A DNA stretch of 64,000 nt. It comes from Agrobacterium larrymoorei. Its GTDB lineage: Bacteria > Pseudomonadota > Alphaproteobacteria > Rhizobiales > Rhizobiaceae. Below are positions 19,343 through 30,909 of the stretch, in pieces. The DNA is taken from contig NZ_CP039694.1 in assembly GCF_005145045.1 (NCBI RefSeq), positions 124,001 to 188,000 of the forward strand. Direction: 5' to 3'. How positions within the stretch are numbered: the stretch's first letter is position 1; each line of letters starts with the position of its first letter. A model generated the notes under the pieces. That model was given only the letters and a program-made list of their open reading frames with translations. It did no database searches and was not told the origin of the DNA. Both the position numbers and the translations under genes were made by a program.

Positions 19343-19356
19343 GTTGCATTTATAAT
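19343..19356 (-). promoter_or_regulatory. vir box upstream of the zeta-kinase operon
   Basis: GTTGCATTTATAAT matches the vir-box consensus at 13 of 14 positions (A instead of G at position 10). The site is near-palindromic, so it serves either strand. It lies 80 bases before the small partner gene at 19263, the same spacing as in front of the VirF-like gene. Confidence 0.7.
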
Positions 19357-19576
19357 CGGCCGTGAACAAAAACAAAATTGATCGATAAGCAATCCGCCTT
19401 GCGAAGGGCCGCTCTCGACGCCTGATATCACTGCGACTGCCAAGGCTGGAGATGATTCATTCGAGCGGCGCATTTGCTGATTTCGACAAAGCACTAGATG
19501 TCTCTCTCCACTGGGCCTTTGGAACTAAATGCACTGTGTGGTGTACAATCCGGCTCCGGCTACCTTGCACGCTTAG

Positions 19577-19795
19577 TTGGGAATAGAAGGTTTTCGGGAA
19601 GCCGCCAAGCGGAACCCGAATATGCGCTTCACGGCGCAGAGGCACCACATCACCCCGACGCTATTGGTGCAGATCGTCCACGTCCTTCGCAAGCATTCGG
19701 CGGGCATGGGCGCGCCTCACCAAGACTTTCTCAGAAGCATTGAACTGTTCGGCAAGGACTTTCTCCCGCAAGTGCGTAAAGCATTAGGAAGTTGA
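19577..19795 (+). pseudogene. possible C-terminal scrap of a flavin-dependent (luciferase-like) monooxygenase
   Basis: A 72-residue frame ends GAPHQDFLRSIELFGKDFLP followed by QVRKAL. This ending is typical of luciferase-like monooxygenases, where a helix with SIELFG leads to a LP-x-[VL]-R end. The rest of the domain is missing. The identification is tentative. Confidence 0.3.
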
Positions 19796-20150
19796 TATTG
19801 GCGCTGGAATTTGCACACGGGGCCTGCATTGACCGGAATGCCTTGTTCACGACTGCAGCCTGATGACGCTTCGGAACAAGAAGAGTACGGGCACGGTTGC
19901 CGACGATTTCCCTCGCTTTATCTCCTCGGGGGAGAGAGTACCCGGGCGCACGCGTTGCGGTGTAGCTGGTACGAATTGTGCAGATTAAATTCTTTCCGAG
20001 AATTGACGTGTATCCCAGAACACCAATTGCCAGATCCATGTCTCGCAACGGTATCGTCCGCGTCGTTAGGCCATGACTTACAATATATGAAGCGGCCACC
20101 TTACATTGAGAGGAGCGCCAACCCTTTTATCCTCGCCGCGAGCTGAGCTT
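19796..20150. other. gene-free stretch between remnants
   Basis: Only short unsupported frames on both strands. No vir box or repeat was recognised. Confidence 0.35.
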
Positions 20151-20426
20151 TCACAAATTCCCAACCCGCCCGGGATTAGCATCAGCGTCGGCAGCGGCGA
20201 TGGCGGCCTCCATCCAGCCGATGGGCCTGCCTGCTGCCGTTGGCCACCACAGTTCCGTAGTTGCGCACGGAAGAAAGCGTCGTGGGGAAAAGGCACCGAA
20301 CTCAATATCGTCATAGCGCACGATACTGATGTCTTCGGGTATCCGAATCCCTTTCAATCTGACCCGTGCGTTGCGCCGAGGGCGAACCTGTCGGAAGTGG
20401 CAAAAATGCCATCATCTGGGAATTGA
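20151..20426 (-). pseudogene. LacI-family regulator, effector-domain remnant
   Basis: Read leftward: FPDDGIFATSDRFALGA, then after a frameshift KGIRIPEDISIVRYDDIEFG and AFSPRR. This is the conserved end of LacI-type sugar-binding domains (usually GI.VP.DISIVGYDDIEFA). Helix-turn-helix and most of the core are missing. Confidence 0.65.
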
Positions 20427-20495
20427 GTGCTTGTGACCGAGAACCAATCCAAAGCGGCGTGGGCTTGAACTACTTGGGCGAGTGGCCCTCAGTCC

Positions 20496-20732
20496 TTACC
20501 CGTCGTCTTTTTCTTTCGAAGTGAAATTTTCATATTGCTGCAACGGATAAAAAAAGTCACAGCCGTAGGCAAAGTCCAAGAGCAACTGCTGAAAAAATGA
20601 TCGTTTCACCGGAACGGTTGCTCCCTCGATCTCTGAAGCTGCTGGCGACCCTGATAATTGCGTGTCATCCGGTCTGGCTGGCTCTAGGTCCGAGCGCCTG
20701 ATTGCAGTGTCTGGTTTCTTGTTCGGGTCCAT
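20496..20732 (-). CDS. small hypothetical protein
   Basis: A 78-residue hydrophilic protein with a good GAGGAG ribosome site eight bases before its ATG. The N-terminal half is Pro/Asp/Arg-rich and probably disordered. The C-terminal half (RSFFQQLLLDFAYGCDFFYP) has a short aromatic segment. No family recognised. It lies just downstream of kup in the same direction, so it could be in the kup transcript. Confidence 0.45.
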   Translation of the reverse strand: MDPNKKPDTAIRRSDLEPARPDDTQLSGSPAASEIEGATVPVKRSFFQQLLLDFAYGCDFFYPLQQYENFTSKEKDDG

Positions 20733-20848
20733 GCTTCAGTCTCCTCGTGCAAGTTCTACCTCCTGTACAATCTCGTAAAGGCGGGATAACCGCTTGTCTG
20801 CCAAACCGTCCCAAGAGCGGTCACCGCCGATCCACGTCAAGGCCGCAT

Positions 20849-22747
20849 CTAAACGATAACCTGCGATCCTAGTTCAACCACGCGGTTGGCTGGGAGGTGG
20901 AAATAGTCTGATGGTAGCGAGGCCGCATTCGCGAGGAGGATGTAGAGCCGGTCCTGCCAGTAGGGCATGCCCGAGTTGGCGTCCGGTACCACCTTTCGGC
21001 GGCCGAGATAGAAGGAGGTCGACATGATGTCGAACTTCAGTCCGGTCTGGCGTAACACTGCCAGATCCTGCGAGACGTTCTGCGATTCCATGAAGCCGAA
21101 CAGCAGTTCGACGCGGGAAAAACGCTCGGAAATCTGCTCGACCTTGTAGCGGTCGTGGCTTGAGACGCGCGGTTTGTTGACCGTGCGGATCGTGAGGATG
21201 ACGTTGCGATCGTGAAGCACATGGTTGTGCTTAAGATTGTGCAGCAAGGCGGCGGGGGCCGATTCCGGATCGCTGGTCAGGAAGATCGCGGTACCCGGAA
21301 CTTGGGCAGGCGAATGTTCGCTCTTGCGCTCGATCGAGCTGACGAAGGAGGCGAGCGGAATATCGGTATGGCGGGTCTTTTCCATCAGTATCGTCGTGCC
21401 GCGACGCCAGGTCCACATGACGACGGTAAAGGCGGTGGCGATCATGATCGGGATATAGCCGCCGTCGTGGAACTTCAAAAGGTTGGCGCCGAGGAAGATC
21501 AGTTCCAGCACGACCAGCGGCGCGAGCGCGATCACCGCGACGGGAAGCGACCAGCTCCATCGGGCGCGGACGAATTCGAAGGCCATGATCGAGGTGACGA
21601 CCATGGCACCGGTGACCGAAATGCCATAGGCGGTCGCCAGCGCGTCCGAAGTCTTGAAGCTTAAGACCAGAAAGATGACGCCGATGAACAGCAGGGCATT
21701 GACCGAAGGCACGAAGATCTGCCCGGTGTTGGTTTCCGAGGTGAAGAGGATTTTCATCCGCGGCAGGAAGCCGAGGTTGATGCTCTGACGCACCATCGAG
21801 AAGGCGCCGGTGATGACCGCCTGGCTGGCGATGATGGTCGCGGCGGTTGCTAGGATGACGACCGGCGGCAGCGCCCATTTCGGATACATCAGATAGAAGG
21901 GATCGGACATTGTAAACGGATTGCCAAGAACGAGCGCGCCCTGCCCGAGATAGTTCAGCGTTAGCGCCGGGAAAACCAGCAGGAACCAGGCCCACTGGAT
22001 CGGGCGGCGGCCGAAATGGCCGAGATCGGCGTAGAGCGCCTCCGCCCCAGTCACCGTCAGGAAGACCGCGCCAAGCACAACGACGCCGTAAAAGCCCTCA
22101 TGCAGCAGGAAGCTGACCGCAAAATAGGGATTGAAGGCGGCAAGGATGTCGTAATCATCCGAGATATGGGAAATGCCGGCGGCGGACATGACGAGGAACC
22201 AGAGGGCGGTTATCGGACCGAAGTACTTCGCGACGGTACCGGTACCTCGCGACTGCACGATGAAAAGGAGCGCCAGTACGAACACCGAAATCGGCACAAT
22301 ATATTCGGAGAGGCTCGGCGTGACGAGTTTCAGGCCCTCGACGGCCGAAAGGACGGAAAGCGCCGGCGTGATCATCGCATCGCCAAGGAAGAGGGCGGCA
22401 CCCATCAGGCCGAGCAGCATCAGGATGGCGGTATGGCCGTTGGCGGTCTTCATCAGCAGGGCAAGCAGAGACAACGTGCCGCCCTCGCCGTCGTTGTCGG
22501 CGCGCAGCAGGAAGAGCACGTATTTGATGGTGACAATGATCGTCAGCACCCAGATCATCAGCGAAATCAGGCTGATGACTTCAAAACGGGTGACGCCATC
22601 ATGGGCAACTGGCTTCAGCGCTTCGCGAAAAGCATAGAGCGGGCTGGTGCCGATATCGCCGTAAACGACGCCGACGGAACCCAGCGTAAGATAGAACAGC
22701 CTTTTCGGCGTCGTCTGGGATTCGTTCGGATGACTCTCTTCGGACAT
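20849..22747 (-). CDS. kup: KUP-family potassium uptake protein
   Basis: A 632-residue inner-membrane K+/H+ symporter, full length for rhizobial Kup. It opens with [20 protein letters not shown] and [10 protein letters not shown], the family hallmark. About 12 membrane helices follow to near residue 450 (e.g. [40 protein letters not shown]), then a cytoplasmic tail ending [13 protein letters not shown]. It is an intact housekeeping-like gene amid remnants, like the aminotransferase at 2219, and probably came from a chromosome. Confidence 0.95.
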   Translation of the reverse strand: MSEESHPNESQTTPKRLFYLTLGSVGVVYGDIGTSPLYAFREALKPVAHDGVTRFEVISLISLMIWVLTIIVTIKYVLFLLRADNDGEGGTLSLLALLMKTANGHTAILMLLGLMGAALFLGDAMITPALSVLSAVEGLKLVTPSLSEYIVPISVFVLALLFIVQSRGTGTVAKYFGPITALWFLVMSAAGISHISDDYDILAAFNPYFAVSFLLHEGFYGVVVLGAVFLTVTGAEALYADLGHFGRRPIQWAWFLLVFPALTLNYLGQGALVLGNPFTMSDPFYLMYPKWALPPVVILATAATIIASQAVITGAFSMVRQSINLGFLPRMKILFTSETNTGQIFVPSVNALLFIGVIFLVLSFKTSDALATAYGISVTGAMVVTSIMAFEFVRARWSWSLPVAVIALAPLVVLELIFLGANLLKFHDGGYIPIMIATAFTVVMWTWRRGTTILMEKTRHTDIPLASFVSSIERKSEHSPAQVPGTAIFLTSDPESAPAALLHNLKHNHVLHDRNVILTIRTVNKPRVSSHDRYKVEQISERFSRVELLFGFMESQNVSQDLAVLRQTGLKFDIMSTSFYLGRRKVVPDANSGMPYWQDRLYILLANAASLPSDYFHLPANRVVELGSQVIV

Positions 22748-22916
22748 GAAGTTGCAACAGGCTCCTCAGAGCCAGCCTCTTTTCCCGCATTACTTAAAGC
22801 GCCTAAACGTCAATGTGCATTCGGAGCCGGTTCGATCATTGATCGATCGACGGCTTCCACAAGCGTTCTTTGAGAACTTATCTCATGATCTCAACCGATT
22901 TGGAAAATCGAATTGA

Positions 22917-22930
22917 GCTTCATTTGTAAT
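22917..22930 (+). promoter_or_regulatory. vir box, distal, upstream of the aminotransferase remnant and virH
   Basis: GCTTCATTTGTAAT matches the vir-box consensus at 13 of 14 positions. It lies between the divergent kup start (170 bases left) and the rightward aminotransferase remnant (about 290 bases right). Confidence 0.55.
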
Positions 22931-23117
22931 GCGCGAGAAGTTCTAGATCGCCCAATTAACTGGCGCCGTGGTCGGGCTTGACTTGGTCCTGCAGGGCGTT
23001 TTGCCGCAACTGCTGCGCTAGCTTTTATTGCTGATCCATGACGCTGCGCCAGGTCAACACGCCGAGCTAATCTGATCGACACGTCCCGTTCCGTCCGCTG
23101 AGGCGGCGATATTTTTG

Positions 23118-23131
23118 ATTTCGTTTGTAAC
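23118..23131 (+). promoter_or_regulatory. vir box, proximal, upstream of the aminotransferase remnant and virH
   Basis: ATTTCGTTTGTAAC matches the consensus at 13 of 14 positions. It lies about 90 bases before the remnant's old start at 23222. A weaker site (11 of 14; GCATCGATTGAAAT) follows at 23142-23155. The cluster probably drives the P450 gene through an 800-base leader made of the dead aminotransferase. Confidence 0.6.
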
Positions 23132-23170
23132 AAGCGACTTTGCATCGATTGAAATCGGCAGTGAGTTTAA

Positions 23171-24014
<844 letters not shown>

Positions 24015-24020
24015 TAATTG

Positions 24021-25262
24021 ATGAATGGTAGAGTCTCTCAAAAATTGTCGCCAGAGTCGCAGCCTATGATATCGACGTTAGACCCAGATAACGTTAGTGT
24101 TGAGGACCTAGATCAGTTCGGCCACGCTATTTTTAAGGAATGGCGGCCAAAGCGGCCCTTTCTTCGCAGGCAGGACGGCGTACACCTGGTATTGAGGGCG
24201 GACGACGTATTTGGCTTAAGTAGTGACCAGCGTACCCGTCAGATAGAGACGGAGCTGATGCTCAATCGCGGCGTAAAGGAAGGAGCGGTCTTCGACTTCA
24301 TTCGCTATAGCATGCTTTTCTCAAACAAAGAATCCCACAGCAGGCGCCGCTCTCCTTTTACTCGGACCTTCGCATTCCGGATGATTGAAAATTTACGTCC
24401 GCAAGTGAGACAATTGACGGAGATCCTTTTTAGAGATTTGACGGAGCTTGGATCCTTCAATTTCGTGGCGGAATATGCTTCAAAACTCCCAGCCGTTACG
24501 ATAGCAAGCCTATTAGGCCTCCCGGCAAGCGATATTCCCTATTTTACTCAACTCGTCTACCGCGTAGCGCGTTGCCTGAGCCCTTCATGGCAAGACGCCG
24601 ACTTTCCGGACATCGAAAAATCAGCGGCCGAGTTTAAGAACTACGTGCGAACGGTAATTGACGATCGTCGCACGGATCCACGTGATGACTTCCTATCATC
24701 CTACATAAGCGCGACGCGCGAAGCAGAAGATCTCTCAGCCGTTGAAGGCCTAACCCAGTTGATGCTTATCATCCTGGCTGGAACTGACACGACCAAAACC
24801 GGCCTCACTGCATTGACGGCACAGCTCTTGCAACATCGACAGGCATGGGAAGCACTGCTGAACGATGTTACTCTAGTGCCGGCCGCCGTCGAGGAGGGAC
24901 TGCGCTTCGAGCCGCCAGTAGGATCCTACCCCCGGTCAACACTGGCAGATATCGATCTTGACGGCTTCATACTACCAAAAGGCACACCTCTCGCGCTTTG
25001 CACTATGTCCGCGCTAAGAGACGAAAAACACTATGCCCATCCTCAGCTTTTCGATATTCATCGCAAGCAAATGCGCTGGCATATGGTATTTGGCGCCGGT
25101 GAACATCGATGTCTTGGCGAAGCGCTGGCTCGTTTGGAATTGCAAGAAGGACTAGCCACGGTGCTGAGACATGCTCCCAATCTCTCAATTGAGGGCACAT
25201 GCCCGGCGGTACAGGGTCATGGAGGGGTGCGCCGAATTGCCGAAATGCGAGTTGGGCTTTAA
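24021..25262 (+). CDS. virH: cytochrome P450 of the VirH type
   Basis: A 413-residue soluble P450. I-helix motif LAGTDTTKTG, K-helix E-x-x-R in VEEGLRFEPP, and heme loop FGAGEHRCLGEALARLEL with the iron-ligating Cys. The VirH proteins of Ti plasmids are P450s just beside virA; VirH2 O-demethylates plant phenolics such as ferulic acid and so detoxifies or tunes inducers. Position (next to virA, behind vir boxes) supports VirH; whether it is VirH1- or VirH2-like cannot be told here. ATG 24021 has GGAG upstream; a later in-frame ATG begins MISTLDPDN. Confidence 0.85.
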   Translation: MNGRVSQKLSPESQPMISTLDPDNVSVEDLDQFGHAIFKEWRPKRPFLRRQDGVHLVLRADDVFGLSSDQRTRQIETELMLNRGVKEGAVFDFIRYSMLFSNKESHSRRRSPFTRTFAFRMIENLRPQVRQLTEILFRDLTELGSFNFVAEYASKLPAVTIASLLGLPASDIPYFTQLVYRVARCLSPSWQDADFPDIEKSAAEFKNYVRTVIDDRRTDPRDDFLSSYISATREAEDLSAVEGLTQLMLIILAGTDTTKTGLTALTAQLLQHRQAWEALLNDVTLVPAAVEEGLRFEPPVGSYPRSTLADIDLDGFILPKGTPLALCTMSALRDEKHYAHPQLFDIHRKQMRWHMVFGAGEHRCLGEALARLELQEGLATVLRHAPNLSIEGTCPAVQGHGGVRRIAEMRVGL

Positions 25263-25477
25263 GGAGAATTGAACTGGATAGGCCTTTTCTCATTGGTTGA
25301 TGGAAGGGAGCGCGTAGGAGCCGCCGCCATATTCTGGTCTGGCCAACGTGGTTTCCTCAGTCGGTCTTTCGTCCCCACAGAAGGCGCAATCATGGGAAAC
25401 TGGGTCAGATCACGGATTGCCGTTATGTGAACGACGTTCGATACGTTGGAGCGCCTGTCAGAAGGAGAGGTGACCTC

Positions 25478-28027
25478 ATGGTCTGGGATCGTTTATCACC
25501 TTCCCGAAGGGTTCTGCTCGACATCAAATCGTGGTACGTATTGGGATTGTTGATTTCAGCAATTTTTTTCGCGGTTCTGGCCATAGGGGCTTGGCAAGAC
25601 AACGATAGCAATGAAGCGATCCTGACAGGGCTGCAATCGATCGACGTGGATTGCGCGATGTTGCAGCGGAACGTGTTGCGTGCCCATGCCGGCCTTCTTC
25701 GAAATTATCATCCTCTGATCGTTCCTTTGAAACGAGTGCGAACGAGCGTTGTAGATTTGCAGCGGCTTTTCAACCGAGCGGGCTTTCGCGGCGCCAGTGA
25801 TTTTGCTGAATTGCTAGCGCAGTTGAAGATGTCAGTAGATGCGACCGACGCAGCCGTGGCAGCGTTCGGCGCGCAGAACGTGATGTTCGAGGATTCGTTG
25901 GCGACCTTTAATCAGTCGATAGCTTCGTTCCCCAGTTCCGTGCACACGAGAGATTTGAGTAAGTTTAACGTCTCTGAGTTGGGCTATCTGATGCTGCAGT
26001 TCTCGTCTCGGCCGGACTTTGACCTCGCACGACAGATCAACGAGCGTCTCGATCGGCTTCAGCTTTCGGCGGATGGGGATGAGGCCAGCGTCCAGGAGAT
26101 TATCCGCAGTGGACGGATTATCCTGACCCTGCTGCCACGGTTGAACGACACGATTAGAGTGATTCAGACGTCTGAAACAGTCAACAACACGAAGAAGTTG
26201 CAGCAGGCGTACTTGCAAGCTTACAGCTCGACCACTGCCAGTGAACAGCGGGTACGCGTTTTCCTCGGCGCCGTTTCGTTTTTCTTTTCCTTTTGCATAA
26301 TTTCTCTGGTTCATAGGCTGCATCTTCGAACCAAAGTGTTGACGAGGCAACTGGACTTCGAAGAAGTAATCAAAAGAATTGGTCTCTGCTTCGATGAGGC
26401 TTCAGAATCGAAACCGTCGTTGGAATCCTCAACGAACGCTGCGCTGGGAATTATTCAATCATTCTTCGAAGCTCATCAATGCGCGCTGGGGCTGATCAAC
26501 GTCAATGAAAATGACATCGCCGAGACCTTTTTTGGAAACACTCCTCCGCAAGAATGGAACGGAAAGCGGGTGCGCGAAATTGTTTTGGAGGTCGAGGCCG
26601 AGGCGGCCGGACCTATTTATCGAGCCTATCCTCCACGAAAAACGAGTTGCTTTGGTGAGAGCTCTCCATTTCTGTGGGTGCTGCTTGCCTTCAAGGTTTC
26701 TGACCGAATAGTCTCTGTCTTTGGCCTGGGATTTGATCGAGAGCATCTTCAGGCGCCCACCTCTCGTGAGACTCAACTTATGGAGCTGGCGGCTGGATGT
26801 GTTAGCCACTATGCAGTCATTCGGCATAAGCAGTCCCAGCGAGATATTTTGGAACGTCGTCTGAAACATGCGGAACGGCTTGAAGCAGTCGGTACGCTTG
26901 CCGGCGGGATTGCGCACGAATTTAACAACATTTTGGGTGCAGTCTTAGGTTACGCGGAAATGGCACACAACCTTCTGCGCCGACGTACCCATGCCCGAGA
27001 CTACATCGATCGCATAATTTCTGAAGGCAATCGAGCGGGATTGATTGTCAACCAGATCCTCGCCCTCAGTCGAAAGCGTGATCGAACAACAAAGCCATTC
27101 GATCTTTCGGAGTTGGTGAAAGTGATCGTGCCATCGTTACGCGTTGCGCTGCCTCCAGGCGTTGAACTCGATTTCAAATTTGATGGCGCTTCAATGGTCG
27201 TCGACGGGAACCCACTTGAGATCGAGCAGATACTGATGAATCTGTGCAAAAACTCTGCGGAGGCATGCTCAGGAACAGGGCGCGTGATGGTCAGCGCACG
27301 AAGGACAACTATGAAGAAGCGCAGGGTCCTCGCAAACGGCACCATTCCCACCGGCGAATATATCCTTCTTTCTGTTGAGGATAACGGCGCTGGCATAACA
27401 GCGGAGGCACTACCGCACATTTTCGAGCCTTTTTTCACTGGCCGCGCCCAGAGCGGCGGTACGGGACTGGGATTATCCACGGTTCACGGTCATGTTGGCG
27501 CGATGGCTGGTTACATCGATGTGGTATCAACCGTCGGCTTAGGGACGCGCTTCGACGTCTACTTGCCACTTTCGTTGAAGCAACCGGTAAAATCAGAGAA
27601 TTTTTTTGAACCTGGAAGAATCCCGCAAGGGAAGGGCGAGATTGTCGCGATAGTTGAACCCAACTTAGCTACGCTGGAAATGTACGAGGAGAAGATCGCG
27701 GCGCTCGGCTATGAGCCAGTCGGCTTTGAAACGTTAAGCAGTTTAACCGACTGGATGTCGGAAGGTAAAGAAGCTGATCTTGTTCTAATTGATCAACCGT
27801 CTTTTCTAGATGGAGACGGTCCAGGATCCTTACCATCAAAGCTAGGAGGAGCCCCGATAATCATTATCGGCGAAAACCAGAAAAATATTCCCCTCTCTGT
27901 GGATCGGGCGGGATCTATCCACTTTTTGAAAAAGCCGATTTCAGCCAAGACGCTCGCCTATGTAGTTCGTGCGAATATCAGAACCGAAGGGGTAGGGTGG
28001 CTAAGGAAATTTGAACAGCAAGGATGA
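25478..28027 (+). CDS. virA: VirA, membrane sensor kinase for plant phenolics
   Basis: An 849-residue hybrid sensor kinase. TM1 at about residues 16-38 ([18 protein letters not shown]), periplasmic domain starting [19 protein letters not shown] (the ChvE-sugar interaction region), TM2 near 260-280. A linker domain follows that senses phenolics, then the kinase with His480 in [21 protein letters not shown] box [11 protein letters not shown] boxes [10 protein letters not shown] and [17 protein letters not shown]-terminal receiver-like domain ([28 protein letters not shown]) is typical of VirA. ATG 25478 follows GAGAGGTG; a GTG at 25427 would add 17 residues. VirA phosphorylates VirG. Confidence 0.96.
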   Translation: MVWDRLSPSRRVLLDIKSWYVLGLLISAIFFAVLAIGAWQDNDSNEAILTGLQSIDVDCAMLQRNVLRAHAGLLRNYHPLIVPLKRVRTSVVDLQRLFNRAGFRGASDFAELLAQLKMSVDATDAAVAAFGAQNVMFEDSLATFNQSIASFPSSVHTRDLSKFNVSELGYLMLQFSSRPDFDLARQINERLDRLQLSADGDEASVQEIIRSGRIILTLLPRLNDTIRVIQTSETVNNTKKLQQAYLQAYSSTTASEQRVRVFLGAVSFFFSFCIISLVHRLHLRTKVLTRQLDFEEVIKRIGLCFDEASESKPSLESSTNAALGIIQSFFEAHQCALGLINVNENDIAETFFGNTPPQEWNGKRVREIVLEVEAEAAGPIYRAYPPRKTSCFGESSPFLWVLLAFKVSDRIVSVFGLGFDREHLQAPTSRETQLMELAAGCVSHYAVIRHKQSQRDILERRLKHAERLEAVGTLAGGIAHEFNNILGAVLGYAEMAHNLLRRRTHARDYIDRIISEGNRAGLIVNQILALSRKRDRTTKPFDLSELVKVIVPSLRVALPPGVELDFKFDGASMVVDGNPLEIEQILMNLCKNSAEACSGTGRVMVSARRTTMKKRRVLANGTIPTGEYILLSVEDNGAGITAEALPHIFEPFFTGRAQSGGTGLGLSTVHGHVGAMAGYIDVVSTVGLGTRFDVYLPLSLKQPVKSENFFEPGRIPQGKGEIVAIVEPNLATLEMYEEKIAALGYEPVGFETLSSLTDWMSEGKEADLVLIDQPSFLDGDGPGSLPSKLGGAPIIIIGENQKNIPLSVDRAGSIHFLKKPISAKTLAYVVRANIRTEGVGWLRKFEQQG

Positions 28028-28206
28028 GTGACAACCTTGTTACGCGTATACTTTTTTGTCAATAAGGCAGCGTTTGCGGAAGACGATGTTCCCGGTAATG
28101 GCGGTTAGGGTGCCATTGGGCCTTTTTTGGATTTGTAGAGTTCGATCGAAGATTTCGATATTTTTCTGCCAGTTGTGTTTTAGTTCTGACCTGAGTTCCT
28201 AATCTT

Positions 28207-28590
28207 CGTAAGCGGCAAGCTGACTCCATCTGGTAGTTAGATCGTTCGCCTGTATTTCAGATAGACGGTTCACAAACTGTGAGCTTCAATGTCTGCGCCG
28301 AGCTTTGGAACCAGAAACTTCCATATGATCGAGGCCGTTGCGGAACGGCGTGAAGGTGCGCCGAAGCAGTTCCGGCGTCGTTGGGCCGATGAATTTGAAG
28401 AACGAGCAGTAGCTGAGGAGATAGAGCCTGGCCAAGCGTTTCAGCGATTACACATCGCATTGGCATTCATCCATCACAACTCTTTTGCTGGCGTCGTGAT
28501 GCTCGCGCCGGACAAGGGGGCTCTTCGGCGGCTGGGGCTGTCGAGGCGGATTCGGGACCGGGTTGAGCGAGGGCCGTGATTGAGGTAGTT
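28207..28590 (+). mobile_element. IS66-family 5' remnant with broken tnpA (left copy)
   Basis: Starts with an IS66-type terminus (gtaagcggcaagctgactcc). The tnpA frame follows from about 28289: MIEAVAERREGAPKQFRRRW, EEFEERAVAEEIEPG. After a frameshift it reads IHPSQLFCWRRDARAG and SSAAGAVEADSGPG with a stop. It ends near 28590 at the recombinase remnant. The same sequence, inverted and split by IS66 at 59431-62229, lies right of the vir region. Confidence 0.8.
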
Positions 28591-29295
28591 AGCTTCGGAG
28601 AAAGGGAAGTGCGACCTCGGCGAGCTGCGAGGCCGCAACCTTCACGTACACTGCCGACGTGTTGATGCTCCGGTGACCAAGAAGATCGGCGACCTCGTTG
28701 ATTCGCCTTCTCTGCCCGACAAGCTGGTTGGCGAGGCTTTGGCGCAGAAGATGTGCACCGTCGACCCGGCCAAGTTTGACCCCGCCATGCCGTAATCGCT
28801 TCCTCACGATCCTTGAAAAAGGGCGCGGCAGACTTGAACCCTCCCACCGCGGAGTGAACGGCAGGAACAGATGCGGACTGTCCACCTTCCGTCGAGCGCG
28901 CAGAATGTAGTCAACGAGCGCCGCGCCGGTCTCCTCGAGGAGTGGCACCACCCGATCACGCTTGCCCTTGGTCCGCCGGATAAGACCTCGCCAGTACGCC
29001 AGTCGATATCTTGGAGCCGTATGGCACGTAACTCGCCGTTGCGACACCCGTGGTGGCGAGCAGCAGCAGATGCGCCAAACGCCAATACGGCGTTTCTCGA
29101 GACGATGCGGGCGAGATCTTGGTGATGGTGGCCAGCCCAATATAAGAACCGAAGAATATCCGAATGTGTGGGATCGCAGCCGTGCGGGTGCCGGAAGTCG
29201 CCGATAGCGACCGCCGATGCTCGACAGCAGCAAGCACGTGCTCAGCTGTCAACGCCTCAAGACTTTGGCCGGGGTGACGGTGGCGGAACCAATCC
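28590..29295 (-). pseudogene. tyrosine recombinase, multiply frameshifted
   Basis: Read leftward in three frames: FRHRHPGQSLEALTAEHVLA, then RNGELRAIRLQDIDWRTGEV (first catalytic Arg), RRTKGKRDRVVPLLEETGAA, and HLLRQSLANQLV with NEVADLLGHRSINTSAVYVK (catalytic H-x-x-R, His and Tyr). All catalytic positions can be found, but the frame is broken at least twice. It resembles the recombinases found in rhizobial recombinase-in-trio elements. Confidence 0.75.
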
Positions 29296-29620
29296 AGAAA
29301 GTCGCGGCCGCCCAGAAGAACGCCTTCGCGGTTATCCTCATCATGGATCAGGCAGGCTGGCACATGTCGAACAACCTTATCGTGCCTGCCATCATCATCA
29401 TCTTGCCACTGCCGCCCAAATCGCCGGAGCTCAACCCCTTCAAAAACCTCTGGCGTTTCATGCGCGAAAATTGGCTATCAAACCGCGTGTACAAATCCTG
29501 CGACGACATCGTCGATCGTTGCCGCGATGCCCGACAGAACCTCGAAAGCCAGCCATGGTGCATCATGTCCATCGGCCGCAGAGAATGGGCCAATTTTCTT
29601 TCATCAGCGAGGCGGCGTAC
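29296..29620 (+). pseudogene. IS630-family transposase, C-terminal remnant
   Basis: VILIMDQAGWHMSNNLIVPA, LPPKSPELNPFKNLWRFMRE and NWLSNRVYKSCDDIVDRC match the last third of IS630/Tc1-type DDE transposases: second Asp in MDQAGWH, the PELNP motif, Glu position replaced within FKNLW. The ending QPWCIMSIGRREWA is also typical. The 5' part is missing. Confidence 0.8.
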
Positions 29621-29680
29621 GAGTCCTATCTAAAGGGGCTCGAGCAGACGGAGTTTCCGATCACAAAATCGAATCGCTCT

Positions 29681-29694
29681 GCTTCAAATGAAAC
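29681..29694 (+). promoter_or_regulatory. vir box of the virB promoter
   Basis: GCTTCAAATGAAAC matches the vir-box consensus at 13 of 14 positions. It lies about 120 bases before virB1 and is the only good site in this interval, so it is probably the VirG site driving the virB operon. Confidence 0.7.
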
Positions 29695-29811
29695 CGAGAA
29701 GAGGGATGATAAAATCGGGAAGTAACAGATCCCTCACATAATCGCGACTGGTAATGATCGAGTCATCTCATGGCTAGCCAGTATTAGTGCGGTATTGAGG
29801 GGAATAAAAGA

Positions 29812-30528
29812 ATGCTGAGGACGGCGGGATCTTTTGGGATCATTCTTCTGATGATGCAGCCAAGCACAGCTGCGCCGCTATCTTTCGCCGAATTCAACCA
29901 GCTCGCTCGCGAATGCGCGCCTTCAGTCGCTCCGTTTACACTCGAAGCGATTGCGAAGGTCGAAAGCCAGTTTGATCCACTCGTACTTCATGACAATACA
30001 ACCGGCGAAACTCTTCATTGCAGGACCCAAGCGGATGCTACGCAAAGCGTAGACCATCGTGTCTCCGCGGGCCATTCAGTTGATGTAGGCCTAATGCAAG
30101 TCAACTCCAAGAATTTCGCGACCTTGGGCCTAACTCCCGGCACTGCAATCGAGCCATGCGCATCTTTATCAGCGGCGGCGCACCTGCTCGTACGGCATTA
30201 TCATGGCGGCAACACTGTCGAGTCGAAACAACTTGCCCTCAGGCGAGCAATCTCGGCTTACAATACCGGTAATCAGACTCGCGGCTTCGCCAACGGTTAT
30301 GTGCGGAGAGTCGAAGTGGCGGCTCAGCAACTCGTGCCACCGCTCGCTCAGTCAGCGGAAAAATCCGAACGTGGTGAGCCAAGTTCAGAAGAACCCTGGA
30401 ACGTCTGGGAGTCATATGAGCGCTCTCACTCGGCAAATGGAGCGGACGGTTCATCCGCGCCGCCGAAGACGCAGGAACTGAATGACCACGCGCCCTCCGA
30501 ACAACATCAAGTTTTTCGAACTGAATGA
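29812..30528 (+). CDS. virB1: VirB1, lytic transglycosylase
   Basis: A 238-residue periplasmic protein with a signal peptide ending STAAP. The SLT domain has its catalytic Glu in IAKVESQFDPL (about residue 51), then GLMQVNSKNFATLGL and RRAISAYNTGN. It opens peptidoglycan for T-pilus and channel assembly. The C-terminal part corresponds to VirB1*, a processed secreted form. First gene of an 11-gene operon. Confidence 0.96.
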   Translation: MLRTAGSFGIILLMMQPSTAAPLSFAEFNQLARECAPSVAPFTLEAIAKVESQFDPLVLHDNTTGETLHCRTQADATQSVDHRVSAGHSVDVGLMQVNSKNFATLGLTPGTAIEPCASLSAAAHLLVRHYHGGNTVESKQLALRRAISAYNTGNQTRGFANGYVRRVEVAAQQLVPPLAQSAEKSERGEPSSEEPWNVWESYERSHSANGADGSSAPPKTQELNDHAPSEQHQVFRTE

Positions 30529-30543
30529 TGGAGATGCACTATA

Positions 30544-30909
30544 ATGGCATGCTTTGAGAAATACCCCGTGCTCTCGAAAGTCCGTGACCTCCGTGACAGA
30601 GCTGTGCGCCTGCTGGTTGGGTACTTACCGAGTGTAAGTGGCGCGATCGGCTGGAGCTTGTTTTCCCGCGAGCCAGCAGCTGCGCAAGCCGCTGGAGGCA
30701 CCGACCCCGCCACCATGGTCAACAATATATGCACGTTCATTCTCGGTCCGTTTGGTCAATCGCTCGCCGTCCTTGGTATCGTCGCCATCGGCGTGTCGTG
30801 GATGTTCGGTCGAGCTTCCCTTGGTCTCGTGGCAGGTGTCGTTGGCGGGATCGTTATTATGTTTGGAGCCAGCTTTCTCGGCCAAACCCTCACCGGGGGT
30901 GGGGGATGA
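30544..30909 (+). CDS. virB2: VirB2, T-pilus major pilin
   Basis: 121 residues, the usual length. A long signal sequence ends near AAAQA. The mature part carries two hydrophobic helices (ICTFILGPFGQSLAVLGIVA and LVAGVVGGIVIMFGASFLGQ) joined by a short basic loop. VirB2 of other Ti plasmids is cyclised and forms the pilus. The ATG of virB3 lies within its last codons. Confidence 0.96.
   Translation: MACFEKYPVLSKVRDLRDRAVRLLVGYLPSVSGAIGWSLFSREPAAAQAAGGTDPATMVNNICTFILGPFGQSLAVLGIVAIGVSWMFGRASLGLVAGVVGGIVIMFGASFLGQTLTGGGG

Noticed and set aside
22016..22873. A 285-codon rightward frame opposite kup
   Set aside because: It is the antisense of a well-conserved kup gene, with His/Glu/Arg-rich low-complexity content and no ribosome site.
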